Source of the DNA: Thauera sp.
GTDB lineage: Bacteria; Pseudomonadota; Gammaproteobacteria; Burkholderiales; Rhodocyclaceae
NCBI GenBank assembly: GCA_024235615.1
Contig: JACKMB010000001.1
Location: 868,001-932,000 of the forward strand
Length of the DNA stretch: 64,000 nt
Direction: 5' to 3'
Shown in pieces: positions 1 through 7,986 of the stretch. Numbering within the stretch: position 1 is the stretch's first letter; every line of letters starts with the position of its first letter. The position numbers were made by a program, and so were the translations under genes. The notes beneath the pieces were generated by a model, which saw only the letters and a list, made by a program, of their open reading frames with translations, did not search any database and had not been told where the DNA came from.

Positions 1-939
1 GCGCTGGAAGCAACGCCCCGCCTCGATCCAGTGCGCGCGGTCGTCGCGCTCGGAGACGAACACGGCGATCCCGGCGGCGCTGCGGACGTGCCGCGCATAC
101 TTGTCGTTCTCGGCCTGCTCGGTGAAGAAGGCATCGAACAGCAGGCTGCCGAGCCAGGCTGGGGCGGTGGGGTTTCCGGACGCGCCTGCGAACAGGCCGT
201 CGCCCAGGCGCGCGGCGTCGCCGCCGTTGAAGCGGATCCACGCCTTGAGCTCGCGCACGAATGCGGGATCGCGCATCTGCGCCGTGTTGCCGGCGACGAC
301 GAACTCGAGCACGCGCTCCAGGTCCGGCGCCGCGGTGAGCAGGCGCACACGCACGCCCCTGCCCGTGCCGGCCGCCTCGAGCAGCCGCAGCTCCGCGTTC
401 GAGAGCGGCCGTGAGTCGAACTCGCCCCGGGTCGACTGGCGCAGCGGGATGGCCTCGAACAAGGCGCTTCGCCGACTCGCCGCAGGCGCCAGCGCGCAGA
501 GCACGGGGCCGCCTCCCTCGCCGGCCGGGGCGGTCTCATCGGCCTCGGTGACGAGCGCGGGCTCGCAGTGCAATCCCATCGCCGGCGCCGCCTGCACGAG
601 GTTCTCTGCGGCGCAGCCCAGGCTGACGAAGAGGTGGTGGTCGTCCGGATCCACGACCGGGCAGCGCCGCGCGTAGTCGGGAAAGATGGAAACCGCCCGC
701 TCGGCCAGCGCGAACTTCCAGCACTGCGTGTTGTGGCTGGACGGCGCGAGGGTGGCGTAGCGCACGAGCTCGCGCAGCACCGCGCGCGCGTCCCCCTGCA
801 AGGGCTCGCCATGGCGCCAGGTCGAATCCGCCGCCGCCTCGTACGCCGCTGCGCCGCGGACTTGGGACAGGTAGCCGGCCCCGCCCGCCACCCCCAGCCC
901 GGCGAGCGCCGCAGCGCCGATGAATCGTCTTCTCTCCAT
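1..939 (-). CDS. Acg-like nitroreductase family protein, Tat-exported (3' end outside window)
   Basis: The frame is open from an ATG at 939 to the window edge, giving 313 residues of a longer protein. The N-terminus MERRRFIGAAAL is a twin-arginine signal followed by a hydrophobic stretch, so export as a folded, cofactor-loaded protein is likely. Residues 65-74 read APSSHNTQCW, the FMN-binding signature of nitroreductases. The segment after it (RRCPVVDPDDHH, then SLGCAAENL) is typical of the Acg-type branch. The family binds FMN and reduces nitro or quinone-like compounds, but the substrate here is unknown. It is transcribed away from the dioxygenase gene that starts 175 bp to the right. The C-terminal part of the FMN site is not visible. 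Family assignment is firm; the role is not. Confidence 0.82.
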   Translation of the reverse strand, partial: MERRRFIGAAALAGLGVAGGAGYLSQVRGAAAYEAAADSTWRHGEPLQGDARAVLRELVRYATLAPSSHNTQCWKFALAERAVSIFPDYARRCPVVDPDDHHLFVSLGCAAENLVQAAPAMGLHCEPALVTEADETAPAGEGGGPVLCALAPAASRRSALFEAIPLRQSTRGEFDSRPLSNAELRLLEAAGTGRGVRVRLLTAAPDLERVLEFVVAGNTAQMRDPAFVRELKAWIRFNGGDAARLGDGLFAGASGNPTAPAWLGSLLFDAFFTEQAENDKYARHVRSAAGIAVFVSERDDRAHWIEAGRCFQR

Positions 940-1114
940 GCCCCGCCTCCGTCCTACCACCCGGTCTCCAGGGCAGTCTAGACGCGCCTGCGGGCTGGCG
1001 CGAGGCGGCCCGCGCCGCGTCGGACGCGAAGCCGTGCACGCCCGTGCGCGCCTGCGTGGAACCGCACCCCAGCGCCGCGGTCTCCACTGCATGCCCACCG
1101 CCGGAGCCGCAAGC

Positions 1115-1777
1115 ATGTCCTCCCATTCCGGACTCCGCCGCCGTCTCGTCCTCGGCGGCAGCGCCACGCTGCTCTCCGCGCCGCTCGCGGCGGCGCAGCG
1201 CGCGCTGACGCCGAGCCAGATGCTCGGCCCCTTCTACCCGGTCACGCCGCCGCTGCACCAGGACAACGACCTCACCCGGGTCGAAGGCCGCAGCGGTCGC
1301 GCCGCCGGACAGATCGTCGACCTCTCGGGCCGCGTGCTCGACTTCGACGGCCGCCCGCTGGCCGGCGTGCGCGTGGAGATCTGGCAGTGCGACGCCAACG
1401 GCCGCTACCGCCACCCGCGCGACCCCGGCGACGTCGAGGAAGACCCGAACTTCCAGGGCTTCGGCCACACCGTCACCGACGCCGACGGGCACTATCGCTT
1501 CCGCACCATCCGCCCGGTGCCCTACCCGGGGCGCACGCCGCACATCCACGCCGCGGTGATCCAGGAAGGCGCCCGCCCCTTCGTCACTCAGATCTACGTC
1601 GCCGGCGAGCCGCTCAACCTGCGCGACGGACTATTCATGCGTGTCCCCGAGGCGCTGCGTCCGCTGCTGCTCGCCGACTTCGTCCCGGCGAACGACCCGG
1701 TCGCGACGCTCTCGGCCTCGTTCGACTTCGTGCTGGCGCCGGTGCTGGCGGGGCTATTCGAGGCCCACACGGTCTGA
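1115..1777 (+). CDS. intradiol ring-cleavage dioxygenase (protocatechuate 3,4-dioxygenase-like), Tat-exported
   Basis: The 220-residue protein has a Tat-type N-terminus (LRRRLVLGGSA, then a hydrophobic stretch ending near residue 27). The intradiol fold follows: residues 71-100 hold the GRVLDFDGRPLAGV segment, and the expected Fe(III) ligands are Tyr98, Tyr137, His143 and His145 (PYPGRTPHIH). Enzymes of this family cleave catechol-type rings between the two hydroxyls. Exported versions with a Tat signal are known but their substrates are mostly undefined. I chose the ATG at 1115 because GGAG at 1103-1106 lies 8 nt upstream; an ATG at 1091 is in frame but would put extra residues before the signal. 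It is divergent from the exported nitroreductase, so the two may share regulation. It looks complete, with one enzyme subunit rather than a PcaG/PcaH pair. Confidence 0.85.
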   Translation: MSSHSGLRRRLVLGGSATLLSAPLAAAQRALTPSQMLGPFYPVTPPLHQDNDLTRVEGRSGRAAGQIVDLSGRVLDFDGRPLAGVRVEIWQCDANGRYRHPRDPGDVEEDPNFQGFGHTVTDADGHYRFRTIRPVPYPGRTPHIHAAVIQEGARPFVTQIYVAGEPLNLRDGLFMRVPEALRPLLLADFVPANDPVATLSASFDFVLAPVLAGLFEAHTV

Positions 1778-1787
1778 ATCCGCGCGA

Positions 1788-1868
1788 AATAGGGGACAGA
1801 CCACGATTTCGCGGCGGCTCAGCCGCTGCAGCGCGGCATGGCCCCAAAATCGTGGTCTGTCCTCTATT
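1788..1868. repeat. REP-like palindromic repeat, 22-bp arms
   Basis: The left arm (1788-1809) begins AATAGGGGACAGACCACG, and the right arm (1847-1868) is its reverse complement with a single mismatch. The 37-bp centre contains a smaller GC-rich hairpin. The arms resemble the AGGGGACAGACCACG palindromes that I recall scattered through betaproteobacterial genomes, often near REP-associated tyrosine transposases. No transposase is present in this window. The element starts 10 bp after the dioxygenase stop and its right end supplies the stop codon of the adjacent gene fragment. It could also act as a transcription terminator for the dioxygenase, although there is no T run. Confidence 0.8.
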
Positions 1869-1977
1869 ACCAGACGGCGCATCGCTCCAGGCTGAGGTAG
1901 GCCTCGACCTCATCCAGTCCCCCGAGGGAGACGAATTCGGAGGCCGAAAGAATGTCCTCGAACCTTGCGGTCACCAT
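1867..1977 (-). pseudogene. UPF0158-like gene, 5' fragment truncated by the palindromic repeat
   Basis: The 36-codon frame encodes MVTARFEDILSASEFVS and continues LGGLDEVEAYLSLE, which looks like the opening of UPF0158-family proteins (a small family of unknown function with a start of this type). It then ends in a few unrelated residues at a TAA. That stop lies at 1867-1869, exactly at the outer end of the palindromic repeat. The start is genuine-looking: GAGGA sits about 7 nt upstream of the ATG. The rest of the gene (normally well over 100 residues) is absent. I read this as a gene cut by insertion of, or deletion at, the repeat. It is divergent from purC. The family call rests on a short stretch and is tentative. 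Confidence 0.5.
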
Positions 1978-2126
1978 GATTTTTCCTCGCTCCGTGCTCC
2001 GGACCTGGGACCGATTTAAATCCGCCCCGTTCTCCCGTCCTGCACTCTGGCAAGGCCGCCGCAGGCATGGCCGGGAGTGGAAGCAAGGCGGTACGCGTAA
2101 ACCGGTGCGTCGCAACCCGCCTCCCC

Positions 2127-2132
2127 TATAAT
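2127..2132 (+). promoter_or_regulatory. -10 element for purC
   Basis: A perfect TATAAT lies 31 bp upstream of the purC GTG, in an otherwise GC-rich region. No good -35 hexamer is visible at 16-18 bp spacing, so the promoter probably relies on its -10 box or on an activator. Inferred from the hexamer only. Confidence 0.5.
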
Positions 2133-2163
2133 CCCGGCTTTGCCAGCAACCCGAGGCCCCACC

Positions 2164-3099
2164 GTGGCGACGCCCATCTTCGAGACTTCCATCCAGAGCC
2201 TGCCGCTGCTCGGCCGCGGCAAGGTGCGCGACATCTACGCCGTCGATGCCGACAAGCTGCTGATCGTGACCAGCGATCGCCTGTCGGCCTTCGACGTGAT
2301 CCTGCCCGACCCGATCCCCGACAAGGGCCGCGTGCTGGTGGCGCTGGCGAACTTCTGGTTCGACCGGCTCGGCCACATCCTGCCCAACCAGCTCACCGGC
2401 ATCGATCCCGAGACCGTGGTCGCCGCCGACGAGCGCGAGCAGGTGCGCGGCCGCGCGCTGGTGGTCAAGCGCCTCAAGCCGCTGCCGATCGAGGCGGTGG
2501 TGCGCGGCTACGTGATCGGCTCGGGCTGGAAGGACTACCAGGCCACCGGCGCCATCTGCGGCATCGCGCTGCCGGCGGGCCTGCAGCAGGCCGCCAAGCT
2601 GCCGGCGCCGATCTTCACGCCTTCGTCCAAGGCCGACATGGGCGAGCACGACGAGAACATCTCGTTCGAGCAGGCGCAGGCGCGCTGCGAGGCGCTGATG
2701 AAGGACGCGCTCGCCGGCACCGGCAAGACCGGCGCCCAGCTCGCCGAAGAGGCGCGCGCCGCGGCGATCGCGCTGTATTCCGAGGCGGCCGAGTTCGCCG
2801 CGACCCGCGGCATCCTCATCGCCGACACCAAGTTCGAGTTCGGCATCGACGCCGCCGGCACGCTGCACCTGATCGACGAGGCGCTGACCCCCGACTCCTC
2901 GCGCTTCTGGCCGGCGGACGGCTACCGCGAGGGCATCAGCCCGCCGTCCTTCGACAAGCAGTACGTGCGCGACTACCTGGAGACGCTGGACTGGAACAAG
3001 ACCGCGCCCGGCCCGAAGCTGCCGGCCCACGTCATCGAGCACACCGCCGCCAAGTACCGTGAGGCCTACGAGCGCCTGACCGGCCGCAAGCTGGACTGA
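2164..3099 (+). CDS. purC: phosphoribosylaminoimidazole-succinocarboxamide synthase (SAICAR synthetase)
   Basis: PurC joins CAIR and aspartate using ATP to form SAICAR in de novo purine synthesis, in the cytoplasm. The N-terminal stretch [14 protein letters not shown] is the family's nucleotide-binding start, and the signatures [14 protein letters not shown] and DTKFEFGID are present. The 311-residue length fits the longer form common in betaproteobacteria. I chose the GTG at 2164 because GAGG at 2153-2156 is 7 nt upstream; an in-frame TTG at 2140 lacks a ribosome binding site and falls close to the -10 box. It stands alone as a single-gene unit with its own promoter and a strong terminator. 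Other purine genes (purH, purD) are 27 kb away. Confidence 0.97.
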   Translation: MATPIFETSIQSLPLLGRGKVRDIYAVDADKLLIVTSDRLSAFDVILPDPIPDKGRVLVALANFWFDRLGHILPNQLTGIDPETVVAADEREQVRGRALVVKRLKPLPIEAVVRGYVIGSGWKDYQATGAICGIALPAGLQQAAKLPAPIFTPSSKADMGEHDENISFEQAQARCEALMKDALAGTGKTGAQLAEEARAAAIALYSEAAEFAATRGILIADTKFEFGIDAAGTLHLIDEALTPDSSRFWPADGYREGISPPSFDKQYVRDYLETLDWNKTAPGPKLPAHVIEHTAAKYREAYERLTGRKLD

Positions 3100-3125
3100 T
3101 CGCGCCTCTCGCCGCATCCCCAGAC

Positions 3126-3154
3126 AAGGGGCGCCCCACCGGCGCCCCTTTTTT
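3126..3154 (+). terminator. Rho-independent terminator of purC
   Basis: A perfect 10-bp stem (AAGGGGCGCC at 3126-3135, GGCGCCCCTT at 3141-3150) with a 5-nt loop runs into TTTT. It lies 27 bp after the purC stop. Confidence 0.9.
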
Positions 3155-3177
3155 CCGCCTCCAGCCTCCCGCCCCAT

Positions 3178-3245
3178 TGCCAATCCCTATCGACCAATTC
3201 CAATTCTCATCGACGAACCATTCCCATCCTCTTCGATCATAGATC
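3178..3245 (+). promoter_or_regulatory. possible LysR-type (OxyR-like) operator region upstream of the DUF2189 gene
   Basis: This AT-richer stretch carries three TCGA cores, at 3190-3193, 3210-3213 and 3233-3236. They are set within CCCTATCGACC, CTCATCGACG and CTTCGATCAT contexts, about two helical turns apart. The spacing and the CTAT/ATAG-like flanks recall OxyR-type sites, but the match is loose. It ends about 85 bp before the gene at 3332. This is inference from pattern only. Confidence 0.25.
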
Positions 3246-3331
3246 GCGTGACACCTGCATCCTGCCCGGCTCGGCCCCGCGGTCCCCGGAGCCCGCAGGC
3301 GTCCTTCCCGATCCGCAACGAGGAGTGAAAG

Positions 3332-4105
3332 ATGGACAAGCCCTACGGTTCGCTCGAGCAGCACTTCGACCTGCCCAAGATCCGCACGGTCGGCCACGAC
3401 CGTCCGCTGCAGTGGCTACGCGCCGGCTGGCGCGACCTGCGCGAGAACCTCGGCGCCAGCCTGGCCTACGGCATCCTCCTGTCGGCGATCGGCTACGCGA
3501 TCCTGGCCTATGCCGCGGATCGGCCCTATCTCTTCATCGCCGCGATCTCCGGCTTCATGCTGATCGGCCCGCTCGCCGCCGCCGGCCTCTACGAGCTCTC
3601 GCGCCGCAGTGAAGAAGGCGAGCGCATCGGTTTCCTCGGCTCGCTGCGCGGGCTGGCGCGCAACGCCGACAGCCTGGCTTTCTTCGGCGCCTTCCTGGCG
3701 ATCGCGCTGCTCGCCTGGGAGCGCCTGTCGGCGATCCTGTTCGCGCTGTTCTACCGCGGCGACGTGGACAACGTGACCAACTTCGTCGCCGGCGTCCTCG
3801 CCGCCAACGACAACCTGTACTTCGTCTTCGCCTACCTGATGGTGGGCGCGGTGCTCGCGCTGGTGGTGTTCTCGCTGTCGGCGATCGCGATTCCGATGCT
3901 GCTCGACCGCGACACCGACGCCTTTACCGCGGCAATGACCAGCCTGCGCGCGGTTCAGGTCAACTTCGACACCATGGCGCTGTGGGCGCTGCTGCTGGTG
4001 GCGATGATCGGCATCGGCTTCGCCACCATGATGATCGGCATGGTGATCCTGCTGCCACTCGCCGGCCACGCCACCTGGCACGCCTATCGCGAGCTGGTGC
4101 GCTGA
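3332..4105 (+). CDS. DUF2189 family integral membrane protein
   Basis: The 257-residue protein has a short charged N-terminus (LPKIRTVGHDRP is typical of the family) and then about six hydrophobic segments, roughly at residues 45-65, 66-85, 110-130, 150-180, 185-200 and 215-245. It matches the DUF2189 family of inner-membrane proteins found widely in alpha- and betaproteobacteria, whose function is unknown. The start is supported by GAGGAG about 8 nt upstream. It is a single-gene unit between the purC terminator and prlC. The upstream AT-rich region may hold an operator, so stress-linked expression is possible but unproven. Confidence 0.8.
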   Translation: MDKPYGSLEQHFDLPKIRTVGHDRPLQWLRAGWRDLRENLGASLAYGILLSAIGYAILAYAADRPYLFIAAISGFMLIGPLAAAGLYELSRRSEEGERIGFLGSLRGLARNADSLAFFGAFLAIALLAWERLSAILFALFYRGDVDNVTNFVAGVLAANDNLYFVFAYLMVGAVLALVVFSLSAIAIPMLLDRDTDAFTAAMTSLRAVQVNFDTMALWALLLVAMIGIGFATMMIGMVILLPLAGHATWHAYRELVR

Positions 4106-4214
4106 GGGCCTGGAGCCCCCTCGAAGCGGCGGGTGCAGACGCCCGCCGCGCGCTTTTGCGGCAGAATAGCCGCCTCTCGTCCGGCCGCGCCGGACCGCAA
4201 CGACAAGGTCGAAC

Positions 4215-6323
4215 ATGCAACAAGGCACCCGCCCCTCCCCCGCCAATCCCCTGCTCGACTTCGCCGGCATGCCGCGCTTCGCTGACATCCGGCCCGAGCA
4301 CGTCGAGCCCGCGATCCGCGGCCTCATCGACGAGAACCGCGCGCTCATCGAGCGCCTCACCGCCGACCCCGCCACCCCGAGCTGGGACCGCTTCGTGGCG
4401 CCGATGGAAGAGGCCGGCGAGCGCCTCGGCCGCGCCTGGGGCGTGGTCGGCCACCTGCACAGCGTGTTCGACGTGCCCGAGTGGCGCGAGGCCTACAACG
4501 CCATGCTGCCCGAGATCTCGCGCTTCTACGCCGAGGTCGGGCAGAACCTGACGCTGTTCGAGAAATACAAGGCGCTGCACGACAGCCCCGAGTTCGCCAC
4601 CCTGTCGGCGGTGCGCCAGCGCATCCTCGACCACGCCCTGCGCGACTTCCGCCTCTCCGGCGCCGAGCTGCCCGACGAACAGAAGCCGCGCTTCCAGGCC
4701 ATCCAGGAAGAGCAGTCCCAGCTCGCCGCCAAGTTCTCCGAGAACCTGCTCGACGCCACCAACGCGCACGCCGAGTGGATCGCCGACGAGGCCGGCCTTT
4801 CGGGGATTCCCGAGGATGCACGCGAGGCCGCCCGCGCCGCCGCCGAAGCCGAAGGCAAGCCGGGCTGGAAGTTCACCCTGCAGATGCCCTCCTACCTGCC
4901 GGTGCTGCAGTACGCCGATGACCGCGAGCTGCGTGCACGCATGTACCGCGCCTACGCCACCCGCGCCTCCGAGCTCGGCGACCCGGAGCTCGACAACGGC
5001 CCGCTGATCGGCCGCATCCTCGCGCTGCGCCATGAAGAGGCGCGCATGCTCGGCTACCGCAACTTCGCCGAGGTCTCGCTGGTGCCCAAGATGGCCGACA
5101 CGCCGGAGCAGGTGCTCGGCTTCCTGCACGACCTCGCCGCCAAGGCCAAGCCCTTCGCCGAGAAGGACCTGCAGGAGCTGAAGGTCTTCGCCAAGGCCGA
5201 GCTGGGGCTGGACACGCTTGAGCCCTGGGACGTGGCCTACGCCTCGGAGAAGCTGCGCGAACAGCGCTACGCCTACTCCGACCAGGAGGTGAAGCAGTAC
5301 TTCCCCGAGCCCAAGGTGCTCGACGGCCTGTTCGGCGTGATCCGCGCGCTGTATCGCGTCGACATCCTCCCCGACGAGGCGCCGAGCTGGGACCCCGATG
5401 TGCGCTTCTTCCGCATCGAGAAGGACAGCGCGAACGGCCCGGAACTCGTCGGCCACTTCTACCTCGACCTGCACGCGCGCAGCACCAAGCGCGGCGGCGC
5501 GTGGATGGACTCGGCGCGCAGCCGCCACCGCAACACCTGGGGTAGCGACACGCCGGTGGCCTACCTGGTGTGCAACTTCCCCGGCCCGGTCGGCGAGGGT
5601 ACGAAGAAGCGGCCCGCCACCTTCACCCACGACGACGTGCTCACCCTGTTCCACGAGTGCGGCCACGGCCTGCACCACCTGCTCACCCAGGTGGACGAGC
5701 TCGCGGTGTCGGGCATCCACGGCGTGGAGTGGGACGCGGTCGAGCTGCCCAGCCAGTTCATGGAGAACTTCTGCTGGGAGTGGGACGTGCTGCAGGGCAT
5801 GACCGCGCATGTCGACACCGGCGAGCCGCTGCCGCGCGCGCTCTACGACAAGATGATCGCCGCGAAGAACTTCCAGAGCGGCATGCAGACCGTACGCCAG
5901 CTCGAGTTCTCGATGTTCGACCTGCGTCTGCACGGCGAGGTGGACGCGTCCTCGGGTCCCGTCCCGATCGAGCGCGTGATGGCCCTGCTCGACGAGGTCC
6001 GCAAGGAGGTCGCGGTGATGATCCCGCCCGCCTGGCACCGCTTCCCGCACAGCTTCTCGCACATCTTCGCCGGCGGCTACGCGGCCGGCTACTACAGCTA
6101 CAAGTGGGCCGAGGTGCTGTCGGCCGACGCCTTCGAGGCCTTCGAGGAAGCCGGCGCGGGCAAGGGCAGCCTGCTCGACCCCGAGACCGGGGAGCGCTTC
6201 TGGCGCGAGATCCTGGCAGTGGGCGGCAGCCGCCCGGCGCTGGATTCGTTCAAGGCCTTCCGCGGCCGCGAACCTAAAGTAGATGCGCTGCTGCGCCACA
6301 GCGGGATGGTGGCGCAGGCCTGA
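4215..6323 (+). CDS. prlC: oligopeptidase A (M3 family zinc metallopeptidase)
   Basis: This 702-residue cytoplasmic enzyme degrades short peptides, including cleaved signal peptides. The zinc site HECGH is at residues 480-484 within TLFHECGHGLHH, and the third-ligand helix (VELPSQFMENFCWEW) follows about 28 residues later, as in M3 peptidases such as OpdA/PrlC. Length matches the family (about 680). The ATG at 4215 has an AAGG motif just upstream and gives the expected N-terminus, NPLLDFAGMPRF. It is a single gene, followed after 93 bp by the higBA pair. No oddities seen. Confidence 0.95.
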   Translation: MQQGTRPSPANPLLDFAGMPRFADIRPEHVEPAIRGLIDENRALIERLTADPATPSWDRFVAPMEEAGERLGRAWGVVGHLHSVFDVPEWREAYNAMLPEISRFYAEVGQNLTLFEKYKALHDSPEFATLSAVRQRILDHALRDFRLSGAELPDEQKPRFQAIQEEQSQLAAKFSENLLDATNAHAEWIADEAGLSGIPEDAREAARAAAEAEGKPGWKFTLQMPSYLPVLQYADDRELRARMYRAYATRASELGDPELDNGPLIGRILALRHEEARMLGYRNFAEVSLVPKMADTPEQVLGFLHDLAAKAKPFAEKDLQELKVFAKAELGLDTLEPWDVAYASEKLREQRYAYSDQEVKQYFPEPKVLDGLFGVIRALYRVDILPDEAPSWDPDVRFFRIEKDSANGPELVGHFYLDLHARSTKRGGAWMDSARSRHRNTWGSDTPVAYLVCNFPGPVGEGTKKRPATFTHDDVLTLFHECGHGLHHLLTQVDELAVSGIHGVEWDAVELPSQFMENFCWEWDVLQGMTAHVDTGEPLPRALYDKMIAAKNFQSGMQTVRQLEFSMFDLRLHGEVDASSGPVPIERVMALLDEVRKEVAVMIPPAWHRFPHSFSHIFAGGYAAGYYSYKWAEVLSADAFEAFEEAGAGKGSLLDPETGERFWREILAVGGSRPALDSFKAFRGREPKVDALLRHSGMVAQA

Positions 6324-6370
6324 AGTTCGGAATCGAAGGCCGAGCACACCGATCCGATAAAGGCAGGCTC

Positions 6371-6406
6371 TTATCGCAATTTGCTATTAATCGCAAATTG
6401 CGATAA
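6371..6406 (+). promoter_or_regulatory. palindromic operator of the higBA operon
   Basis: TTATCGCAATTTGC (6371-6384) and GCAAATTGCGATAA (6393-6406) are perfect 14-bp inverted arms around an 8-bp spacer. Each half also contains its own smaller dyad, ATCGCAAWTTGCGAT-like, with centres at 6380 and 6397 (17 bp apart). The left small dyad has one mismatch. The element ends 10 bp before the toxin start, so it must overlap the promoter. This is the usual arrangement for autoregulation by an Xre-type antitoxin or the toxin-antitoxin complex. The protein that binds is inferred. Confidence 0.8.
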
Positions 6407-6416
6407 CGTTGCCCCG

Positions 6417-6701
6417 ATGAAGCTGATCTCGAACAAGGCGCTGCGAGACTTCTCTGCGTGCCATGCTGACGCCGAGTGCCCACTGCAGGCCTTTCGGCAG
6501 CTGATCGAGAAAGGCCACTATCCGCACTTCGCTGCCCTGCGCGCCACGTTGCGTGGTGTCGACAAGGTCGGCGAGCGCTATGTGTTCAACATCGGCGGCA
6601 ACAAGTATCGCCTGATCGCGGCCATCGCCTTTACCCCGCAGCTGCTCTGGGTGAAGGCCGTGCTCACGCACGCAGACTACGACGAAGGAGACTGGAAATG
6701 A
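6417..6701 (+). CDS. higB: HigB family type II toxin (mRNA interferase)
   Basis: This 94-residue protein of the HigB/RelE-like fold reads KLISNKALRDFSACHADAE at its start and ends with WVKAVLTHADYDEGDWK. The latter is the conserved C-terminal signature of HigB toxins, which cleave mRNA on the ribosome. The ATG at 6417 is chosen because the upstream in-frame TTG at 6381 lies inside the operator. The toxin comes first and the antitoxin second, the order typical of higBA. Its stop overlaps the higA start (ATGA). It appears intact, so the system may be functional. Confidence 0.9.
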   Translation: MKLISNKALRDFSACHADAECPLQAFRQLIEKGHYPHFAALRATLRGVDKVGERYVFNIGGNKYRLIAAIAFTPQLLWVKAVLTHADYDEGDWK

Positions 6702-7105
6702 GCGTCACGGACGTCCTCGCCCCTTGGGCCGCCATCAATGACGCGCTTGGCTTGTCCGCGCCGATCCGCGACGAGGCGCATTACGCCGAATTGCTGGCCT
6801 TCGTCGACGAAGCCTTCGAACAGTTCGGCGGAAACGACGAGCACCCGATCTTCGGCCTGGTCTCGATCGTGGCCGACCGGATCCGCGAGTACGAGGCGCG
6901 CGTCCACCCCTGGCCGGAACTGCCGCCGTCCGAGTTGCTGCGCGAGTTGATGGCCGAGCACGGCATCCGCCAGAGCGACCTGCCCGAGGTCGGTACGCAG
7001 TCGGTCGTGTCCGAGGTCCTGGCGGGCAAGCGCGGGCTCAATCTGCGTCAGGTCAAGGCCTTGTCGGTACGCTTCAGGGTTCCGATGGAAGTGTTCGCAG
7101 CCTGA
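6698..7105 (+). CDS. higA: HigA family antitoxin, Xre-type helix-turn-helix
   Basis: This 135-residue protein has an acidic N-terminal half that probably contacts the toxin. The C-terminal helix-turn-helix spans about residues 78-133 (SELLRELMAEHGIRQSDLP, then SEVLAGKRGLNLRQVKALS). It neutralises HigB and represses the operon by binding the palindrome at 6371-6406. GAAGGAG at 6684-6690, inside higB, serves its ATG at 6698, and the 4-nt overlap suggests translational coupling. This is the long HigA form, in which the DNA-binding domain follows an extra N-terminal region. Confidence 0.9.
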   Translation: MSVTDVLAPWAAINDALGLSAPIRDEAHYAELLAFVDEAFEQFGGNDEHPIFGLVSIVADRIREYEARVHPWPELPPSELLRELMAEHGIRQSDLPEVGTQSVVSEVLAGKRGLNLRQVKALSVRFRVPMEVFAA

Positions 7106-7217
7106 TGCGGATGGCTTCGAGGATGCTCGGGGCGCCATTTTTCTCCATTGCCCTTCGGCATGCCCCTCGGGTCTGGTGACCAGATCGCCCCCTCCCGTTC
7201 GATAACAAAAGGCTTGC

Positions 7218-7982
7218 ATGAAAATCGCCACCTGGAACGTCAACTCCCTGAAGGTCCGCCTGCCCCACGTCCTCGACTGGCTGGCCGCCAACAAGCCCGA
7301 CGCGCTCTGCCTGCAGGAGCTCAAGCTCGAGGACAAGGCCTTCCCGGTCGCCGATCTCGAGGCCGCCGGCTACCACGCCGTCTTCATCGGCCAGAAGACC
7401 TACAACGGCGTCGCCATCCTGAGCCCACAGCCGATCGACGAGGCCAGCGTGGTGCGCAACATCCCCGGCTTCGAGGACGAGCAGAAGCGCATCATCGCCG
7501 CCACCATCGATAGCGTGCGCGTGGTGTGCGGCTACTTTCCCAACGGCCAGGCGGTGGGCTCGGACAAGTTCGAGTACAAGCTGCGCTGGCTCGCCGCGCT
7601 GACCGAATGGCTGCGCGAGGAACTCAAGACGCACGAGCGCCTGGTGCTGGCCGGTGACTTCAACATCGCCCCCGAAGACCGCGACGCCCACCCCGACTGG
7701 AAGGACGAGATCCACGTGTCGGCGCCCGAGCGCGCCGCCTTCCGCGCGCTGCAGGAACTCGGCCTGATCGACGCCTTCCGCCTCTTCGAGCAGCCCGAGC
7801 GCGCGTTCTCGTGGTGGGACTACCGGATGATGGCCTTCCGACGCAACTTCGGCCTGCGCATCGACCACCTGCTGGTGTCGCCCGCGCTGCGCGAGGCCTG
7901 CCGCAGCTGCAGCGTCGACAAGGAGCCGCGCCGGCTGGAGCGCCCCTCGGACCACGCACCGGTGGTGCTGGAACTGGCCTGA
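7218..7982 (+). CDS. xthA: exodeoxyribonuclease III / AP endonuclease
   Basis: XthA removes 3' blocks and cleaves at abasic sites in base-excision repair. The 254-residue sequence has all the expected motifs of the Mg-dependent endonuclease/exonuclease/phosphatase fold: [14 protein letters not shown] at the start, the LQELKLED glutamate, [11 protein letters not shown], and the terminal [10 protein letters not shown] with the catalytic Asp-His. The start follows an AAGG-containing leader. It is followed after 4 bp by a Crp/Fnr regulator, so the two may be cotranscribed. Confidence 0.96.
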   Translation: MKIATWNVNSLKVRLPHVLDWLAANKPDALCLQELKLEDKAFPVADLEAAGYHAVFIGQKTYNGVAILSPQPIDEASVVRNIPGFEDEQKRIIAATIDSVRVVCGYFPNGQAVGSDKFEYKLRWLAALTEWLREELKTHERLVLAGDFNIAPEDRDAHPDWKDEIHVSAPERAAFRALQELGLIDAFRLFEQPERAFSWWDYRMMAFRRNFGLRIDHLLVSPALREACRSCSVDKEPRRLERPSDHAPVVLELA

Positions 7983-7986
7983 AACG

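Noticed and set aside
3763-3970. Alternative gene on the minus strand inside the DUF2189 gene
   Set aside because: The plus-strand product has a clear membrane-protein pattern and ribosome binding site; the reverse translation is His/Gln/Arg-rich artefact.
3960-6347. Long open frame on the minus strand opposite prlC (almost 800 codons)
   Set aside because: It is the mirror image of a well-recognised M3 peptidase in GC-rich DNA; its translation is Leu/Val/Gly/Arg/His-rich with no domain and no ribosome binding site.
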